A DNA stretch of 64,000 bases, from contig NZ_AP014612.1 in the NCBI RefSeq assembly GCF_002355215.1, positions 1,984,001 through 2,048,000 on the forward strand, read 5' to 3'. The stretch is from Streptococcus troglodytae (lineage in GTDB: Bacteria; Bacillota; Bacilli; Lactobacillales; Streptococcaceae). The translations under genes and the position numbers were made by a program. The notes below the pieces were generated by a model that was not told where the DNA came from, searched no databases, and was given only the letters and a program-made list of their open reading frames with translations. Positions 36,416 to 48,176 of the stretch are shown here, piece by piece; within the stretch, counting starts at the first letter, position 1; each line of letters begins with the position of its first letter.

Positions 36416-36814
36416 TTATAAAGCTGCCCTTAAACGAGCTGCTGTATTTTCAACATTACGAATAGAACGCGGTAAAAAAGCTCGAATATCATCTTCCTTA
36501 TAACCTATCTGAAGACGTTTGTCATCAATTAAAATCGGACTTTTTAAAATTCGTGGATTTTCTTTGATGAGATCAATGACTTCATTGACACTCAAATCAT
36601 CAATATTGCAATGGAGAGCCTTAGCATAGCGGTTTTTAGAGGATACAATGCTCTCAATTCCATTTTCTGTTTTTGAAAGGATATTTAAAATTTCTTCTTT
36701 ACTTAAAGGATCTTTTGCTAAGTTTTGTTCTTTATAAGGGAGTTGATGAGCATTAAGCCATGTTTTCGCTTTCTTACAGCTTGTACAGCTTGAAATTGTA
36801 TAAATTTTAATCAT
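36416..36814 (-). CDS. spxA2: Spx-family regulator (SpxA2)
   Basis: This 132-residue ArsC/Spx fold protein has the redox CxxC at Cys10-Cys13 (SSCTSCKKAKTWL). It binds the RNA polymerase alpha subunit and reprograms transcription during oxidative and envelope stress. KSPILIDDKRLQIGYKEDDIR corresponds to the conserved cis-Pro region. Of the two streptococcal paralogues, the position next to recA indicates spxA2. It is followed by recA upstream on the same strand, with an 84-bp gap. Confidence 0.82.
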   Translation of the reverse strand: MIKIYTISSCTSCKKAKTWLNAHQLPYKEQNLAKDPLSKEEILNILSKTENGIESIVSSKNRYAKALHCNIDDLSVNEVIDLIKENPRILKSPILIDDKRLQIGYKEDDIRAFLPRSIRNVENTAARLRAAL

Positions 36815-36898
36815 GTTTAAATCTCTCTTTCCTTACAGGATAATATTATCTTAGCATAGGTCATTAAATAAAGAGTCGGTCTTGGGACCTATTTTTAT

Positions 36899-38050
36899 TT
36901 AATCTTCAAGCTCAATTGCATCATCCAGCTCTAAAACAAGGTTTTGGTCAGCTTTTTCATCAATTTCTTTTCCTTTAGAAGACTGTCTTTCTTCAGTATT
37001 ATCTTCCTCAATTAAACCATATTGAACACGCACTTTATGATCGATGTCATCAAAAATTTCTGGATTATTAGCTAGGAATTTTTTAGCATTTTCAGAACCT
37101 TGCCCAATTTTTTCACCATTATAAGAGTACCAAGCTCCAGCTTTTTGGATAATTCCCAAATCACTAGCAATCTTAACTAATTCACCTGTACGGGAAATGC
37201 CTTCACCATACATAATTTCTACAAAAGCTTCTTTAAATGGTGGAGCAACTTTATTTTTAACAACTTTAATTTTGGTCTCTTTACCAATATTGCTGTCTTT
37301 TTGTTCCCCGGTTCCTTTAATTTGAGTATTGCCACGGACATCAAGACGCACAGAAGAATAAAACTTCAAAGCACGCCCGCCAGGAGTTGTTTCTGGATTA
37401 CCAAACATAATACCAACTTTTTCCCGCAATTGATTAATAAAAATAGCAATGGTTTTTGTTTTATTGATTGAAGCTGATAATTTGCGCATAGCTTGACTCA
37501 TCATGCGTGCTTGTAAGCCAACATGACTATCACCAATATCTCCGTCAATCTCCGCACGTGGTACTAAAGCTGCTACTGAGTCAACAACAACTAAATCAAC
37601 AGCACCAGAATCAATCAATTTCCCTGCAATTTCAAGACCCTGTTCTCCTGAATCTGGTTGTGAAAGCAAAAGCTCATCAATATTAACGCCAAGAGCAGCA
37701 GCATAGGCTGGATCAAGGGCATGTTCTGCATCAATAAAAGCAGCAATACCGCCATCTTTTTGTGCCTGAGCAACAGCATGAAGAGCAACAGTTGTCTTAC
37801 CAGAAGATTCTGGTCCGTAAATCTCAACGATACGTCCTTTTGGATAGCCGCCTGCTCCAAGAGCAATATCAAGGGCTAGACTTCCTGAACTCATAACCTG
37901 AACCTTTTGTTCAGCACGCTCACCCAGGCGCATAACTGCACCTTTACCAAAATCTTTTTCGATATTTTTCAAAGCATCATCAAGAGCTTTCTTACGCTCA
38001 TCACCAAATTTTTTCGTTATTTCTTCTGTCTTTTTTGTTCTTTTGGCCAA
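36899..38050 (-). CDS. recA: RecA recombinase
   Basis: This 383-residue strand-exchange ATPase has Walker [10 protein letters not shown] (about 79-87), Walker [12 protein letters not shown], and L2 loop residues near [14 protein letters not shown]. An acidic C-terminus ([11 protein letters not shown]) is present. It lies 39 bp downstream of cinA and shares its competence promoter. Confidence 0.97.
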   Translation of the reverse strand: MAKRTKKTEEITKKFGDERKKALDDALKNIEKDFGKGAVMRLGERAEQKVQVMSSGSLALDIALGAGGYPKGRIVEIYGPESSGKTTVALHAVAQAQKDGGIAAFIDAEHALDPAYAAALGVNIDELLLSQPDSGEQGLEIAGKLIDSGAVDLVVVDSVAALVPRAEIDGDIGDSHVGLQARMMSQAMRKLSASINKTKTIAIFINQLREKVGIMFGNPETTPGGRALKFYSSVRLDVRGNTQIKGTGEQKDSNIGKETKIKVVKNKVAPPFKEAFVEIMYGEGISRTGELVKIASDLGIIQKAGAWYSYNGEKIGQGSENAKKFLANNPEIFDDIDHKVRVQYGLIEEDNTEERQSSKGKEIDEKADQNLVLELDDAIELED

Positions 38051-38089
38051 TCTTTTTCTCCTATTCTATGTTTTAAATCCGTCTTTTTA

Positions 38090-39346
38090 TTATACTAAAT
38101 TTTTATGAGATAATAAAGTTTGACGTACTAAATTAAAAGCATGTAAAACAGCGATATAACGCACATCAGACCGACTGCGTCCGCCAATTAACACTTTGAT
38201 TGCCATTGTTCTTTTGGAACTTGACAAACCGATAAAAACTGTCCCTGCCGGCTGACTTTCTAAGCTATCCGGGCCTGCAACTCCTGTTAAAGAAACAGCT
38301 AAATCTGATTGAGTCAGCCGACGCGAGCGCTCTGCCATCTTTTCAGCAGTAAAAGCACTAACAACACCATGAAGTTGGAGAGCTTCAAGAGGAATACCTA
38401 GCATTCTAGCCTTCTCTTCTATACTGTAAGTTATAAAACCTCCCTTAAAGATATCAGATGCTCCTGCAAAATCTGCTAATCTTGCCTGAAAAAGGCCTGC
38501 TGTTAAACTTTCAGCTGCTGTAATAGTTTTACCTCTTTCCTTAAGCAGATCAAATACAACCTGTGGTAATGAGTTTTCTTCACCATAACCATAAAAATAA
38601 TCAACCAAGTTATCAATAGCTACAATTTTCTTTTCCAACTTATCTAACTTACTATCTGCTTCTTTCTGCCTATGGGCTTTTGTTGATAAACGTATTGTTA
38701 CCTCACCTGTCTTAGCATAAGGAGCAATTGTGGGATCTGTTTGCTTCGCTATTAAGTCATGCAACAAGGTCACCAAACGACTCTCACCAATGCCAAAAAA
38801 GCGTAAGACACGAGAATAAAGCTTCTCAGAAGTTTTTGATAAATAAGGGAGTAACTCTTTGTTAACCATCGGCTTCAATTCACTAGGCGGACCAGGTAAC
38901 ACAACATAAGTCACTCCATCTGCCTCCAAAAACCCCCCAACTGCTAAGCCTGTTTCATTAGATAAAGGCTGGCTTCCTGCTATAATCTGCGCCTGACATT
39001 CATTATTTGGCGTACGCGCAGATGTCGGACGTGATGCAAAAAATTCATCTAGACGTTCCTGAGCTGTTTTATCAAACACCAATTCTCTTTTCAAAAATTT
39101 TGCTAGGGTTTGTTTTGTTAAATCATCTTCTGTTGGTCCCAAACCACCACAAAGTACGATTAAATCACTACGTTCCTTTGCAATTTTCAAAACAGATAAA
39201 AGGCGTTCTTCATTATCACCAACCGCTGTTTGAAAATAAACATCAATTCCTAATTCTGCGAATTTTTCTGATAAAAATTGGCTATTAGTATTAACAATTT
39301 GTCCTGTTAAAATTTCCGTTCCAACAGCAATGATCTCAGATTTCAT
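38090..39346 (-). CDS. cinA: Competence-damage inducible protein CinA
   Basis: This 418-residue protein has an N-terminal MoCF-like domain ([26 protein letters not shown]) and a C-terminal nicotinamide-nucleotide amidase-type domain ([25 protein letters not shown]). The start at 39346 follows GAGGAGG; 63 further codons upstream are open but lack family similarity. In streptococci it is induced with recA in competence and can bring RecA to the membrane. A cin-box lies 19 nt before the start. Confidence 0.93.
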   Translation of the reverse strand: MKSEIIAVGTEILTGQIVNTNSQFLSEKFAELGIDVYFQTAVGDNEERLLSVLKIAKERSDLIVLCGGLGPTEDDLTKQTLAKFLKRELVFDKTAQERLDEFFASRPTSARTPNNECQAQIIAGSQPLSNETGLAVGGFLEADGVTYVVLPGPPSELKPMVNKELLPYLSKTSEKLYSRVLRFFGIGESRLVTLLHDLIAKQTDPTIAPYAKTGEVTIRLSTKAHRQKEADSKLDKLEKKIVAIDNLVDYFYGYGEENSLPQVVFDLLKERGKTITAAESLTAGLFQARLADFAGASDIFKGGFITYSIEEKARMLGIPLEALQLHGVVSAFTAEKMAERSRRLTQSDLAVSLTGVAGPDSLESQPAGTVFIGLSSSKRTMAIKVLIGGRSRSDVRYIAVLHAFNLVRQTLLSHKNLV

Positions 39347-39365
39347 TCTAACCTCCTCAATATTA

Positions 39366-39373
39366 TATTCGTA
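39366..39373 (-). promoter_or_regulatory. cin-box (ComX/SigX promoter element) of cinA-recA
   Basis: The minus-strand octamer TACGAATA stands directly ahead of the cinA ribosome site, the classic late-competence promoter position. Confidence 0.85.
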
Positions 39374-39400
39374 AAAGATTGACCATATTATAGCACAAAT

Positions 39401-39421
39401 CCCTCTAAATTTTTTAGAGGG
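39401..39421. terminator. Terminator-like hairpin between tag and cinA
   Basis: CCCTCTAAA and TTTAGAGGG form a 9-bp stem with a 3-nt loop. T-rich sequence follows on both sides, the better run (GTTTTC) being on the plus strand. Confidence 0.5.
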
Positions 39422-39494
39422 GTTTTCAAATAATGAACAGCAGAACTGGTTTGACAAATAAATTGAGCTAATTAAACCTCTTAGTGAAAATGTC

Positions 39495-40055
39495 TTATTT
39501 TTTAGGGTTAAAATCGCAATCAACTTCGTGATCATTAATTAAACCTGCTGCCTGTAAATAAGAATAAATGCAAACAGGACCAACAAACTTAAAGCCCTTC
39601 TTTTTTAAATCCTTAGCAATCCTTTCTGATAAACTCGTTTGAGCAGGTATACTTTGATAGTCCTTGACAAAATTGTCAATTGGTGTAAAGTTCACCCAAG
39701 ACCAAAGATAATGATCAAAACTTCCAAATGTTTTCTGTATAGCCAAAAACGCTTGTGCGTTATGGCGCGTTGCATAAATTTTTCTGCGATTACGAACAAC
39801 CTTCGGATTTTTCAAAATCTCTTCCAATGCTTCATCAGACATAGCGGCTACTTTATCAATTTCATAATGATGAAAAACAGATTCAAAAGCCTCACGTTTG
39901 TTGAGAATAGTTTCCCAGGAAAGTCCAGCTTGATAAGTTTCTAAACACAGTAATTCAAATAATCTTTGCTCATCATGCAATGGCTGCCCCCATTCTTTAT
40001 CATGATAAATAACATACAAAGGATTGCTTTCTTTTACCCAACTGCAACGCTTCAT
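39495..40055 (-). CDS. tag: DNA-3-methyladenine glycosylase I
   Basis: This 186-residue base-excision enzyme starts [20 protein letters not shown]. The zinc ligands are Cys near the N-terminus and a C-terminal [24 protein letters not shown] is the conserved substrate-pocket block. The ATG at 40055 (behind AAAGGAA) matches the family start. Confidence 0.92.
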   Translation of the reverse strand: MKRCSWVKESNPLYVIYHDKEWGQPLHDEQRLFELLCLETYQAGLSWETILNKREAFESVFHHYEIDKVAAMSDEALEEILKNPKVVRNRRKIYATRHNAQAFLAIQKTFGSFDHYLWSWVNFTPIDNFVKDYQSIPAQTSLSERIAKDLKKKGFKFVGPVCIYSYLQAAGLINDHEVDCDFNPKK

Positions 40056-40136
40056 TACTATTCCTTTCATATACATAGAGTTTTTATAAATTACCTATTC
40101 TCAAACGAGCATATTGACACAGGTACTTTAAAACTA

Positions 40137-40730
40137 CTATTTCATCAACATTTTTAGAGCAGATTTAATATAATTTTCTGCCGTATCAGTCGTTCCTTCA
40201 AAAAATTTTTTAATCTTCTTAAGTTCATTTGCTTTGTAACCGAGAGCCAAAAGTGCTTCAACTGCCTCTTCAAGTTCTTGATTATTATTAGTAATACTCG
40301 CTTTGCTTTTATCAGTTGAGACTTCATTAATATCTACAAATTTACCTGCTAAATCAAGCACCATTTGTTGAGCTGTTTTCTTCCCAATTTTAGGGAATTT
40401 CATCAAATATTTCACATCACTGTGGTCAATGGCTTTAACCAAACCTTCATTATCGTCAGCCGCAATAATAGCTAGTGCTGAAGTTGGACCGATTCCTGAA
40501 ACAGAGATAAGATTAAGAAAAACCGCTTTTTCATCCTCAGTGTGAAAACCATAAAGAAGATGGGCATCTTCACGGACAACATGGTGAACATAAATTTGAA
40601 TAGCTTGATTTATCTGTTCAGAAAAACTATAGGGATTGGCAACATTAATTATATAACCTAGTCCGCCAGCTTCTAAAACAATATATTTAGCTGTAATTTT
40701 GGTTAAATTACCCTTAATATAATCGTACAT
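40137..40730 (-). CDS. ruvA: Holliday junction helicase subunit RuvA
   Basis: This 197-residue protein starts [12 protein letters not shown]. An OB-fold occupies residues 1-62, two helix-hairpin-helix motifs follow ([14 protein letters not shown] and [16 protein letters not shown]), and a C-terminal domain binds RuvB. Of two adjacent ATGs the second (40730) has the better distance to AAGGAG. ruvB is not adjacent. Confidence 0.94.
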   Translation of the reverse strand: MYDYIKGNLTKITAKYIVLEAGGLGYIINVANPYSFSEQINQAIQIYVHHVVREDAHLLYGFHTEDEKAVFLNLISVSGIGPTSALAIIAADDNEGLVKAIDHSDVKYLMKFPKIGKKTAQQMVLDLAGKFVDINEVSTDKSKASITNNNQELEEAVEALLALGYKANELKKIKKFFEGTTDTAENYIKSALKMLMK

Positions 40731-40912
40731 CATTTCTCCTTTTATTGCATAATAGTATAGCATAAATTAAAACGAAAGGAAAAATCAGTTACAAATATTG
40801 ACTTGCTGGTCTACTAATAAAATAAAAAGAACTTGCCATTACCTCCCCCCCAAAAAAGTTTACAATATATTGACACATTCTTTACAGCATAAATAAGTAA
40901 TTTAGCTTTATC

Positions 40913-42868
40913 TTAGTATTTCCCTAATTCTCTCAAACTAGTATGGTTTTCTTGAATGCGACGAAACATCTTTTCCATATCAGCTTTTGTAAAATTCACA
41001 AGCACAGGACGTCCATGAGGACAATTGTAAGGATTTTTGCACTGTGATAATTGAATTAAGAGATTTCTGGCAGAATAATCATCCAAAGTATGATTAGCCT
41101 TGATAGAGCGCTTGCAAGACATCATAATAGCTAATTCTGCTCGATATTTCTTAATGGAGACTTCATTTGTCAACAACAACATGTCACACATCTCATAGAC
41201 GGCTGATTCAATTTCTTTTTCCTGTAACCAAATAGGATGTTCTCTCAAAATGAAAGTATTCTCTCCATAGTTCTCTAAGTGAATCCCCACCTCATTTAGA
41301 ATGCTCATTTTTTCTTGTAAGGTCATAAAATCGTTAGCAGGAAATTCAAAAAGATAAGGTACTAAAAGCTGCTGTAAACTATTATCTACTTCTCCAATTT
41401 TATCACGATAGTATTCATATTTAACACGTTCTTGAGCAGCATGTTGATCTATGATATAAAGCCCACCTTCACCTTGAGCAAAGAGGTAAGTCCCATGCAT
41501 TTGACCAAAATATTCTAACTCAGGAAAAGTTGACTTTTCTTCATTTTCTAGACTTTCAACAATTTTATCAAGCTGACGCTGTTGTTTTTTGTCTGTCATG
41601 GTAATACTTGGATGCACTTTGTTTTCAGAAGACAGAGTGTGCCGCTCAGCATATTTTACACTATTATGTTCTGGCGTTTCATCAGCATTATTTACAACCT
41701 CGCCAACCTTTGTAAACTCGCTTGATGCTTCTGAAACTGTTGTTTCTTTGAGAAAGAAGTCATTTTGAGTCTTATCATAGTAAAGATTTGATTGTTTAAG
41801 AGGAAGCTGTGTTTGTTCAAACTTTTGTTTCTTGTTTGTGCTAGTTTTAGCAAGATTTTCCAAAGCATCAGGAATCAAGTCTTGTTCTCTTAAACTGTCT
41901 GCAATTGCCGAACTAATGAGATTCATCAACTCTTTTTCTTTAGAAATACGAACTTCCTGCTTAGTTGGATGAACATTAACATCTGCTAAATAAGGGTCAA
42001 TTTGAATGTCTATAACAGCAATTGGAAAACGTCCCACCATTAATTTTGAACCATAACCATCAAGAATAGCGCGATTGAGCAAAAAATTTTTTATATAACG
42101 CCCGTTAATAAGAATGGTAATATAATTGCGATTAGCTCGCGTTAATTCAGGCAAACTAATATAACCAGATACCTCAAAATCAAGATCTGCATTTGAAATT
42201 TCGACCATTTTTTTAGCAGTGGTTACCCCATAAATACCTGCTAAAGCTTGACGCAAATCGCCTTTACCTGCCGTTTTTGTTAATTCACGACCATCATTAA
42301 TAAGCGTGAAAGCAATTTCGGGATGCGCCAAGCTAAGACGATTAATGACATCAATAATATGAGCGAGCTCTGCCTGCAAACTTTTCATATATTTAAGGCG
42401 AGCAGGGGTATTGAAGAAAAGATTTTCAACACTGACTTTGGTTCCAATAGGGGTACTAATGGCTTCTTCTTTTTCAATTTTACCACCATTTGCGATTAAT
42501 AAAGTACCGTGTATTTCCCCTTTTGTTGCTGTTTTTAATGTTAGTCTGCTAATAGAAGCAATTGATGGAAGGGCCTCACCTCTAAAACCTAAGGTCCTAA
42601 TTCTAAAAAGATCGGATTTGTTTTTAATTTTACTAGTCGCATGGCGACGTAAGCTCATCATTACATCCGCTTGTGCTATTCCTTGACCATTGTCAGTTAC
42701 TTGAATTTTTTTCAGTCCTGATTCTTCAATTTCTATTGTAATTTGGCTGCTATCAGCGTCAATAGCATTCTCAACTAGTTCTTTTACAACACTAGCTGGT
42801 CTTTCAATAACCTCTCCAGCAGCAATTTGATTGGCTAAAACTTCTGGCAGTTCAATAATTTTTGACAT
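40913..42868 (-). CDS. mutL: DNA mismatch repair protein MutL
   Basis: This 651-residue GHKL ATPase has NAIDAD, DNGQGI and TLGFRGEAL as ATP-lid motifs. [13 protein letters not shown] follows the transducer domain, and a Ser/Thr-rich linker lies at about 330-440. The C-terminal endonuclease motif appears as [12 protein letters not shown] with CKRSIKANH and CPHGRP. It is downstream of mutS with a terminator hairpin between (hexB in older streptococcal naming). Confidence 0.95.
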   Translation of the reverse strand: MSKIIELPEVLANQIAAGEVIERPASVVKELVENAIDADSSQITIEIEESGLKKIQVTDNGQGIAQADVMMSLRRHATSKIKNKSDLFRIRTLGFRGEALPSIASISRLTLKTATKGEIHGTLLIANGGKIEKEEAISTPIGTKVSVENLFFNTPARLKYMKSLQAELAHIIDVINRLSLAHPEIAFTLINDGRELTKTAGKGDLRQALAGIYGVTTAKKMVEISNADLDFEVSGYISLPELTRANRNYITILINGRYIKNFLLNRAILDGYGSKLMVGRFPIAVIDIQIDPYLADVNVHPTKQEVRISKEKELMNLISSAIADSLREQDLIPDALENLAKTSTNKKQKFEQTQLPLKQSNLYYDKTQNDFFLKETTVSEASSEFTKVGEVVNNADETPEHNSVKYAERHTLSSENKVHPSITMTDKKQQRQLDKIVESLENEEKSTFPELEYFGQMHGTYLFAQGEGGLYIIDQHAAQERVKYEYYRDKIGEVDNSLQQLLVPYLFEFPANDFMTLQEKMSILNEVGIHLENYGENTFILREHPIWLQEKEIESAVYEMCDMLLLTNEVSIKKYRAELAIMMSCKRSIKANHTLDDYSARNLLIQLSQCKNPYNCPHGRPVLVNFTKADMEKMFRRIQENHTSLRELGKY

Positions 42869-42910
42869 AAGTCACCTCACTAAAATTGTGTTTATTATAC
42901 CATAAATTAA

Positions 42911-42938
42911 AAGAGCAATCTTAATTGAGATTGCTCTT
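42911..42938 (-). terminator. Hairpin between mutS and mutL
   Basis: AAGAGCAATCT and AGATTGCTCTT form a perfect 11-bp stem with a 6-nt loop, followed on the minus strand by TTTAATTT. Probably partial termination after mutS. Confidence 0.65.
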
Positions 42939-42941
42939 GAG

Positions 42942-45491
42942 TTATAGTAGATCCTTCAAATCAAATAAGGCATTCATGGCTTCCCTTGGTGTTAAATTGG
43001 TAACGTCTAGTTGTTTTAATTTTTTGATTAATTCTTCATAATTATTATCAATAGCAAAAAGTGACAACTGCTCTTCCACAGGCTGGCTTTCCTTGGTCTC
43101 ATTTTTAAGATTAACTGAGACAGCTGCACTCATCTTTTCTAAATCAACTAATATGCAGTCAGCGCGATCAAGTAAATCTTTAGGCAGGCCGGCAATTTTA
43201 GCAACATGGATTCCATAAGATTTATCAGCTGGTCCAGCAGCAATTTTATGAAGAAAAGTGACTTCTCCATCTTTTTCAAGAGTAGCAACATGTACATTGA
43301 CAAGACTTGTCAAGCTAGTTGACAGTTCTGTCAACTCATGATAATGGGTAGCAAATAGTGTTTTAGCCCCAACTTTATTATGAATATACTCAATAATAGC
43401 CTGTGCTAAAGCCATTCCATCATAAGTTGCAGTTCCACGACCTAACTCATCAAATAAAATGAGCGAATCAGGTGTCGCTGCCTTGATAGCATGATTAGCT
43501 TCCATCATCTCTACCATAAAGGTTGACTGCCCTGAAATTAAATCATCTGCTGCTCCGATACGAGTGAAAATGGCATCAAAAATCGGCAAATTAGCCGAAT
43601 CAGCTGCTACAAAAGAGCCTAATTGCGCCATAATAACCGTCAAAGCTAATTGCCGCATATAAGTTGACTTACCGCTCATATTAGGCCCAGTAATCAGTTG
43701 AATACTTGTCTTTTGGTCAAAATTGATAGTATTAGGAATGTATTCTTGAGTTCCCATAACTTTTTCAACAACAGCATGGCGGCCATTTTCAATACTGACT
43801 TCCTGCTGATGATTAAAAGTCGGTCTGACATAATGATTATTCTCAGCCACTACTGCTAAACTTTGCAAAACATCAACAGTCGCTAGGCTCTTGGCCAGAT
43901 TTTGAAGACGCTCAATATAAGATTCAACCTGTGCTCTGATACGCATGAAAATATCATATTCTAAATTGGCAGATTCTTCACGCGCTTCTAACATTTCACC
44001 TTCAATTTTGGCAAGCTCTGCTGTTCCAAAACGTTCAGAATTTTTGAGTGTCGCCTTTCTAAAGAAATGATCTGGTACTAAAGACAAATTAGAGTTGGTG
44101 ACATGAAAATAATAACCGTCTTTTTTGTTATAATCAATCTTCAAGGTTGAGATGCCGCTTTTCTGACGTTCCTTAGTCTCAATGTCAGCAATCCAACTTG
44201 TTCCTTCACGCATCACCGTCCGATATTTATCTAAGGTATCATCAAAACCTTCTCGAATTATATTACCTTCCGTAATGGTCATGGGGGCATTAGGATCTAT
44301 AGCCGAACGAATCAGCTCTTCTAATTCTGGAAGAGTGTCAATCTGATGAATCAGTTTTTCTAAACTTGGACTGTCAAAGCTTTCAAGAATAACCTTGATG
44401 ACAGGAACTTGCGCCAAGGTTTGACCTAATTGCAATAAATCCTTAGGATTGGCTTTCCCAAATGAAACACGACTAGCTAAGCGTTCTATATCATAAACAC
44501 CTTTTAGGCTGTCACTAAGATCGCTGCGCTCAAAAAAGTGTTCTAGAAAAGTCTGAATAATATCTTGACGTTTACTGATAAGGCTTGAACTGACTAAAGG
44601 ACGATCAATCCAATTTCGCAAAAGACGTGTTCCCATAGCTGTTTTTGTCTCATCTAACAGCCAGTAGAGACTGCCGTGTTTTTTCCCGCTTCTGGCATTT
44701 TCTAACAGATCCAAACTAGATTTTGTAGCATAAGCCATCTGCAAGTAATCTTTAATTTCATAATGCACCAATTTTTGCAAGTGACTCAACTCACGTTTTT
44801 GAGTTTGATGCACATATTGCAAAAGTTTACCAGCTGCAGTCAGTTCTATCATTTCTAGTTGATTATCCAGCAAGTGAACATCATCATAAACCGTTTTTTC
44901 GAAAGACAAGAGCAGATTCATTTGCTTACGAAAAAGTTGTTCTTCATCCTCATTGAGATCAAAGCCAATGACCAATTCACGTGCTTTGAGATTGAGGACT
45001 TCGCTTCTCACTGCTGTCAAATCTGCTAAGGTTGTCGCATAAAATTCCCCAGTAGATAAATCCATGTAAGAAAGACCGAACTGATTACCATCAGTATCTA
45101 AAGCCACCAAAAAGTTATTGGCACTGTCTGGTTTAGTTGAGTCAACAACGGTACCCGGTGTAATTACTTGAACCACTTCACGTTTAACAACACCGATAGC
45201 TTTTTTGGGATCTTCCATTTGTTCCGCAATGGCAACTTTATAACCTAGATCAATTAAAACATCAATATACTGTTGAGCCGAATGATAAGGAACCCCAGCC
45301 ATAGGAATAGGATTGTCGGCATTTTTATTGCGACTGGTTAGACTAATTTCTAAAATCTGAGCAGCCTTAACAGCATCGTCATAAAACAGTTCATAAAAAT
45401 CTCCCATACGGAAAAGCAAAAAAGCATCTGGATAATCTTCTTTGATATCCAAATACTGCTGCATTGCTGGAGATAGTTTTTCCTTAGTCAT
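42942..45491 (-). CDS. mutS: DNA mismatch recognition protein MutS
   Basis: This 849-residue protein has the N-terminal mismatch-contact loop [11 protein letters not shown], Walker [14 protein letters not shown] (about 602-614), Walker [17 protein letters not shown], and a helix-turn-helix at about 760-790 before a C-terminal tail. It is the streptococcal hexA gene. It overlaps the upstream YlbF-like gene by 8 bp, forming an argR-ylbF-mutS series. Confidence 0.96.
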   Translation of the reverse strand: MTKEKLSPAMQQYLDIKEDYPDAFLLFRMGDFYELFYDDAVKAAQILEISLTSRNKNADNPIPMAGVPYHSAQQYIDVLIDLGYKVAIAEQMEDPKKAIGVVKREVVQVITPGTVVDSTKPDSANNFLVALDTDGNQFGLSYMDLSTGEFYATTLADLTAVRSEVLNLKARELVIGFDLNEDEEQLFRKQMNLLLSFEKTVYDDVHLLDNQLEMIELTAAGKLLQYVHQTQKRELSHLQKLVHYEIKDYLQMAYATKSSLDLLENARSGKKHGSLYWLLDETKTAMGTRLLRNWIDRPLVSSSLISKRQDIIQTFLEHFFERSDLSDSLKGVYDIERLASRVSFGKANPKDLLQLGQTLAQVPVIKVILESFDSPSLEKLIHQIDTLPELEELIRSAIDPNAPMTITEGNIIREGFDDTLDKYRTVMREGTSWIADIETKERQKSGISTLKIDYNKKDGYYFHVTNSNLSLVPDHFFRKATLKNSERFGTAELAKIEGEMLEAREESANLEYDIFMRIRAQVESYIERLQNLAKSLATVDVLQSLAVVAENNHYVRPTFNHQQEVSIENGRHAVVEKVMGTQEYIPNTINFDQKTSIQLITGPNMSGKSTYMRQLALTVIMAQLGSFVAADSANLPIFDAIFTRIGAADDLISGQSTFMVEMMEANHAIKAATPDSLILFDELGRGTATYDGMALAQAIIEYIHNKVGAKTLFATHYHELTELSTSLTSLVNVHVATLEKDGEVTFLHKIAAGPADKSYGIHVAKIAGLPKDLLDRADCILVDLEKMSAAVSVNLKNETKESQPVEEQLSLFAIDNNYEELIKKLKQLDVTNLTPREAMNALFDLKDLL

Positions 45492-45831
45492 TTCCTAACG
45501 CCTCATTTATTTTCTCTTCCAGAGTTTTGGTTACATATTGTAAAAGATCACTAGCATCCTGCATTTTAGCCCGATAATCTTGAACAATGGGGAGCTTATC
45601 CAAATCTTCTCCCATTTGCTGCGCCTTTTGATCTGCTTCTTTTTGAGCCCTTTTCTTTTCAATCTTTTGAAAAAGGACAGCATCTTGCTGATAAGCCTTC
45701 ATATCATGTGCTAGCTTACTTAATTCTGGCAAAGACTTAATTTTCTTTTCAATAGCTTGATAATCTCGCACACTGTCATGTTCTCCTATAAGTTCTATTA
45801 AATGATTTAAGGCTTCTTCAAATGAACTCAT
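45484..45831 (-). CDS. YlbF/YmcA family protein
   Basis: This 115-residue, all-helical, highly charged protein has a long coiled-coil segment (about 40-80, with alternating Lys/Glu/Gln). YlbF/YmcA proteins in B. subtilis work with RNase Y in mRNA maturation and affect competence and biofilms; the role here is not shown. It overlaps argR by 4 bp and mutS by 8 bp. Confidence 0.7.
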   Translation of the reverse strand: MSSFEEALNHLIELIGEHDSVRDYQAIEKKIKSLPELSKLAHDMKAYQQDAVLFQKIEKKRAQKEADQKAQQMGEDLDKLPIVQDYRAKMQDASDLLQYVTKTLEEKINEALGND

Positions 45832-46265
45832 AGACTTAATAAAACATCATTTTCTAACTGACTAGCAATTTCTTCATTCTTACAGACAACCAAAAGAGTA
45901 TCCGCACCAGCAACTGTCCCAAGAATTTCAGAACTGTCAGTCTCATCAATTAGATTGGCTAAAACATCTGCCTCTCCTAAATTGGTGTGAAGAACAAGCA
46001 TAAATTCTGCACGGGTAACTTTTAAAATATAACTCAGAATAACTGGAGTGAAGTAAGAAGAATTTCTTTCCGAAAGACTGTAATACAACTTTCCCGCATC
46101 ATCTCGTAATTTAAGCAAGCCGATTTCACGCAGGTCCCGTGAAAGAGTTGCTTGAGTGACTGAAATGCCTTCTTTTTGAAGTTGGGTTTTTATGTCTTCC
46201 TGAGTGCCAATATGATGTGTTTGAATAATACGTTTGATTTGTTGTTGACGATTTTTCTTATTCAT
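45828..46265 (-). CDS. argR: ArgR/AhrC-family arginine repressor
   Basis: This 145-residue protein has an N-terminal winged helix ([34 protein letters not shown]), a linker, and a C-terminal hexamerisation/arginine domain ([17 protein letters not shown], the GTVAGDDT-type motif with Ala in place of Asp). It is divergent from argS across 171 bp. Streptococci carry several ArgR paralogues. Confidence 0.9.
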   Translation of the reverse strand: MNKKNRQQQIKRIIQTHHIGTQEDIKTQLQKEGISVTQATLSRDLREIGLLKLRDDAGKLYYSLSERNSSYFTPVILSYILKVTRAEFMLVLHTNLGEADVLANLIDETDSSEILGTVAGADTLLVVCKNEEIASQLENDVLLSL

Positions 46266-46436
46266 TCGTTTCCTCGTTGTCTAATTATCTTTAAAATTAT
46301 ATCAAAAATTAAGAGTTTTTTCATCTTTTCAAATTTAGCGGGTATTGTTTAAAAACAATTTTAGATTTTTATCAATTTTCAGCAAAAGCCTAGTAATTTA
46401 TGTTAAAATAGAATGATTACTTTTGAGGAGATATAA

Positions 46437-48128
46437 ATGGATAATAAACAATTAGTTACAGAAAAACTCGCTCAAGTTATTCCCGATTTAGATAACGATA
46501 GCATTGCGAATCTGTTGGAAAAACCTAAGAAATCTAATATGGGGGACTTAGCCTTTCCTACATTCACTTTAGCTAAAATTATGCATAAGGCGCCACAAAT
46601 CATTGCCAGTGAACTTGTCAGTCAAATTGATAATAGCTATTTTGAGAAGATCGAAGCTGTCGGCCCTTATATTAATTTTTTTCTTAATAAGTCAGAAATC
46701 TCAGCTCAAGTATTAAAAGAGGTTATTGAAAAAAGGGAAGATTATGCTCAAGCAGCCATTGGCCAAGGCCGCAATATTGCTATTGATCTTTCTAGTCCTA
46801 ATATTGCTAAGCCTTTTTCTATTGGACATCTACGCTCCACTGTTATCGGTGATGCTTTATCTAATATTTTCCAAAAATTAGGCTATGAAACCGTTAAAAT
46901 CAATCACTTGGGTGACTGGGGCAAACAGTTTGGCATGCTTATTGTTGCCTATAAAAAATGGGGCAGTGAAGAAGCGGTTAGAACCCATCCTATTGATGAA
47001 CTTTTAAAGCTCTATGTCCGCATTAATGCTGAAGCCGAAAAAAATCCAGAAATTGATAAAGAAGCTCGCGAATGGTTCCGCAAACTTGAAAACAATGATG
47101 AGGAAGCTCTTGCACTCTGGCAATGGTTCCGCGATGAAAGCTTAATGGAATTCAATCGTCTTTATGCTGAGCTTGATGTAAATTTTGATAGCTACAATGG
47201 TGAAGCTTTTTACAATAATAAAATGGAAGAGGTTGTCCAATTACTAGCCGAGAAGGGACTTTTAGAAGAGTCTAAGGGAGCTCAAGTTGTTAACCTTGAA
47301 AAATATGACATTGAACACCCTGCCCTTATTAAGAAATCTGATGGTGCTACTCTCTATATTACCCGCGATTTGGCAGCAGCCATTTATCGCAAACGTACCT
47401 ATAACTTTGCTAAAGCTATCTATGTTGTCGGTCAGGAACAAACTGCTCATTTCAAGCAATTAAAAGCTGTATTAGCTGAAATGGGCTATGCTTGGAGCAA
47501 AGATATCCAGCATGTCTCTTTTGGCCTCGTTACTAAAAATGGACAAAAATTATCTACCCGCAAAGGAAATGTTATCTTACTTGAGCCAACAATTGCTGAA
47601 GCTGTCAAACGCTCCTTAGCACAAATTGATGCTAAAAACCCTGATTTAGCTAATAAAGAAGCCGTTGCCCATGCTGTTGGTGTCGGAGCTATAAAATTCT
47701 ATGACCTTAAAACAGACCGAACAAATGGCTATGATTTTGATCTTGAAGCTATGGTCTCTTTTGAAGGGGAAACAGGTCCTTATGTTCAATATGCCCATGC
47801 TCGTATTCAATCTATCCTTAGAAAAGCTAATTTTCAGCCTCAAGCAACAAAAAACTATCAGTTAAATGACACTGAAAGTTGGGAAATTATTAAACTCATT
47901 CAGGACTTTCCAAATACCATCGTTAGAGCAGCTGATAATTTTGAGCCCTCCCTTATCGCTAGATTTGCTATTCACTTAGCACAAAGCTTTAACAAATATT
48001 ATGCACACACACGCATTCTTGACGACAGCCCTGAACATGAAAGTCGTCTTGCACTCAGTTATGCCACCGCAACCGTTCTTAAAGAAGCCTTAGCCCTTCT
48101 GGGTGTTGAGGCGCCTAATGAAATGTAA
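46437..48128 (+). CDS. argS: Arginyl-tRNA synthetase
   Basis: This 563-residue class I enzyme has the HIGH-type motif SIGHLRS (about 129-135), a KMSKS-region variant in [11 protein letters not shown], an N-terminal tRNA D-loop-binding domain, and a C-terminal all-helical anticodon-binding domain ending [11 protein letters not shown]. It is divergent from argR and ends at a strong terminator. Confidence 0.96.
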   Translation: MDNKQLVTEKLAQVIPDLDNDSIANLLEKPKKSNMGDLAFPTFTLAKIMHKAPQIIASELVSQIDNSYFEKIEAVGPYINFFLNKSEISAQVLKEVIEKREDYAQAAIGQGRNIAIDLSSPNIAKPFSIGHLRSTVIGDALSNIFQKLGYETVKINHLGDWGKQFGMLIVAYKKWGSEEAVRTHPIDELLKLYVRINAEAEKNPEIDKEAREWFRKLENNDEEALALWQWFRDESLMEFNRLYAELDVNFDSYNGEAFYNNKMEEVVQLLAEKGLLEESKGAQVVNLEKYDIEHPALIKKSDGATLYITRDLAAAIYRKRTYNFAKAIYVVGQEQTAHFKQLKAVLAEMGYAWSKDIQHVSFGLVTKNGQKLSTRKGNVILLEPTIAEAVKRSLAQIDAKNPDLANKEAVAHAVGVGAIKFYDLKTDRTNGYDFDLEAMVSFEGETGPYVQYAHARIQSILRKANFQPQATKNYQLNDTESWEIIKLIQDFPNTIVRAADNFEPSLIARFAIHLAQSFNKYYAHTRILDDSPEHESRLALSYATATVLKEALALLGVEAPNEM

Positions 48129-48139
48129 GCAATTATAAT

Positions 48140-48168
48140 AAGCTGTTGGAATACATATCCAACAGCTT
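48140..48168. terminator. Bidirectional terminator between argS and yitT-like gene
   Basis: AAGCTGTTGGA and TCCAACAGCTT form a perfect 11-bp stem with a 7-nt loop. ATTTTT follows on the plus strand, and an AT-rich tail on the minus strand suits the convergent gene. Confidence 0.85.
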
Positions 48169-48176
48169 ATTTTTCC

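Noticed and set aside
38090..39535. Longer 481-codon version of cinA
   Set aside because: The extra 63 N-terminal codons do not resemble CinA and would include the promoter. The ATG at 39346 has a consensus ribosome site.
40800..40860. 16-codon minus-strand frame behind GGGGGGAGG upstream of ruvA
   Set aside because: The ribosome-site spacing is too short and the frame too small and unlike any known leader; probably chance.
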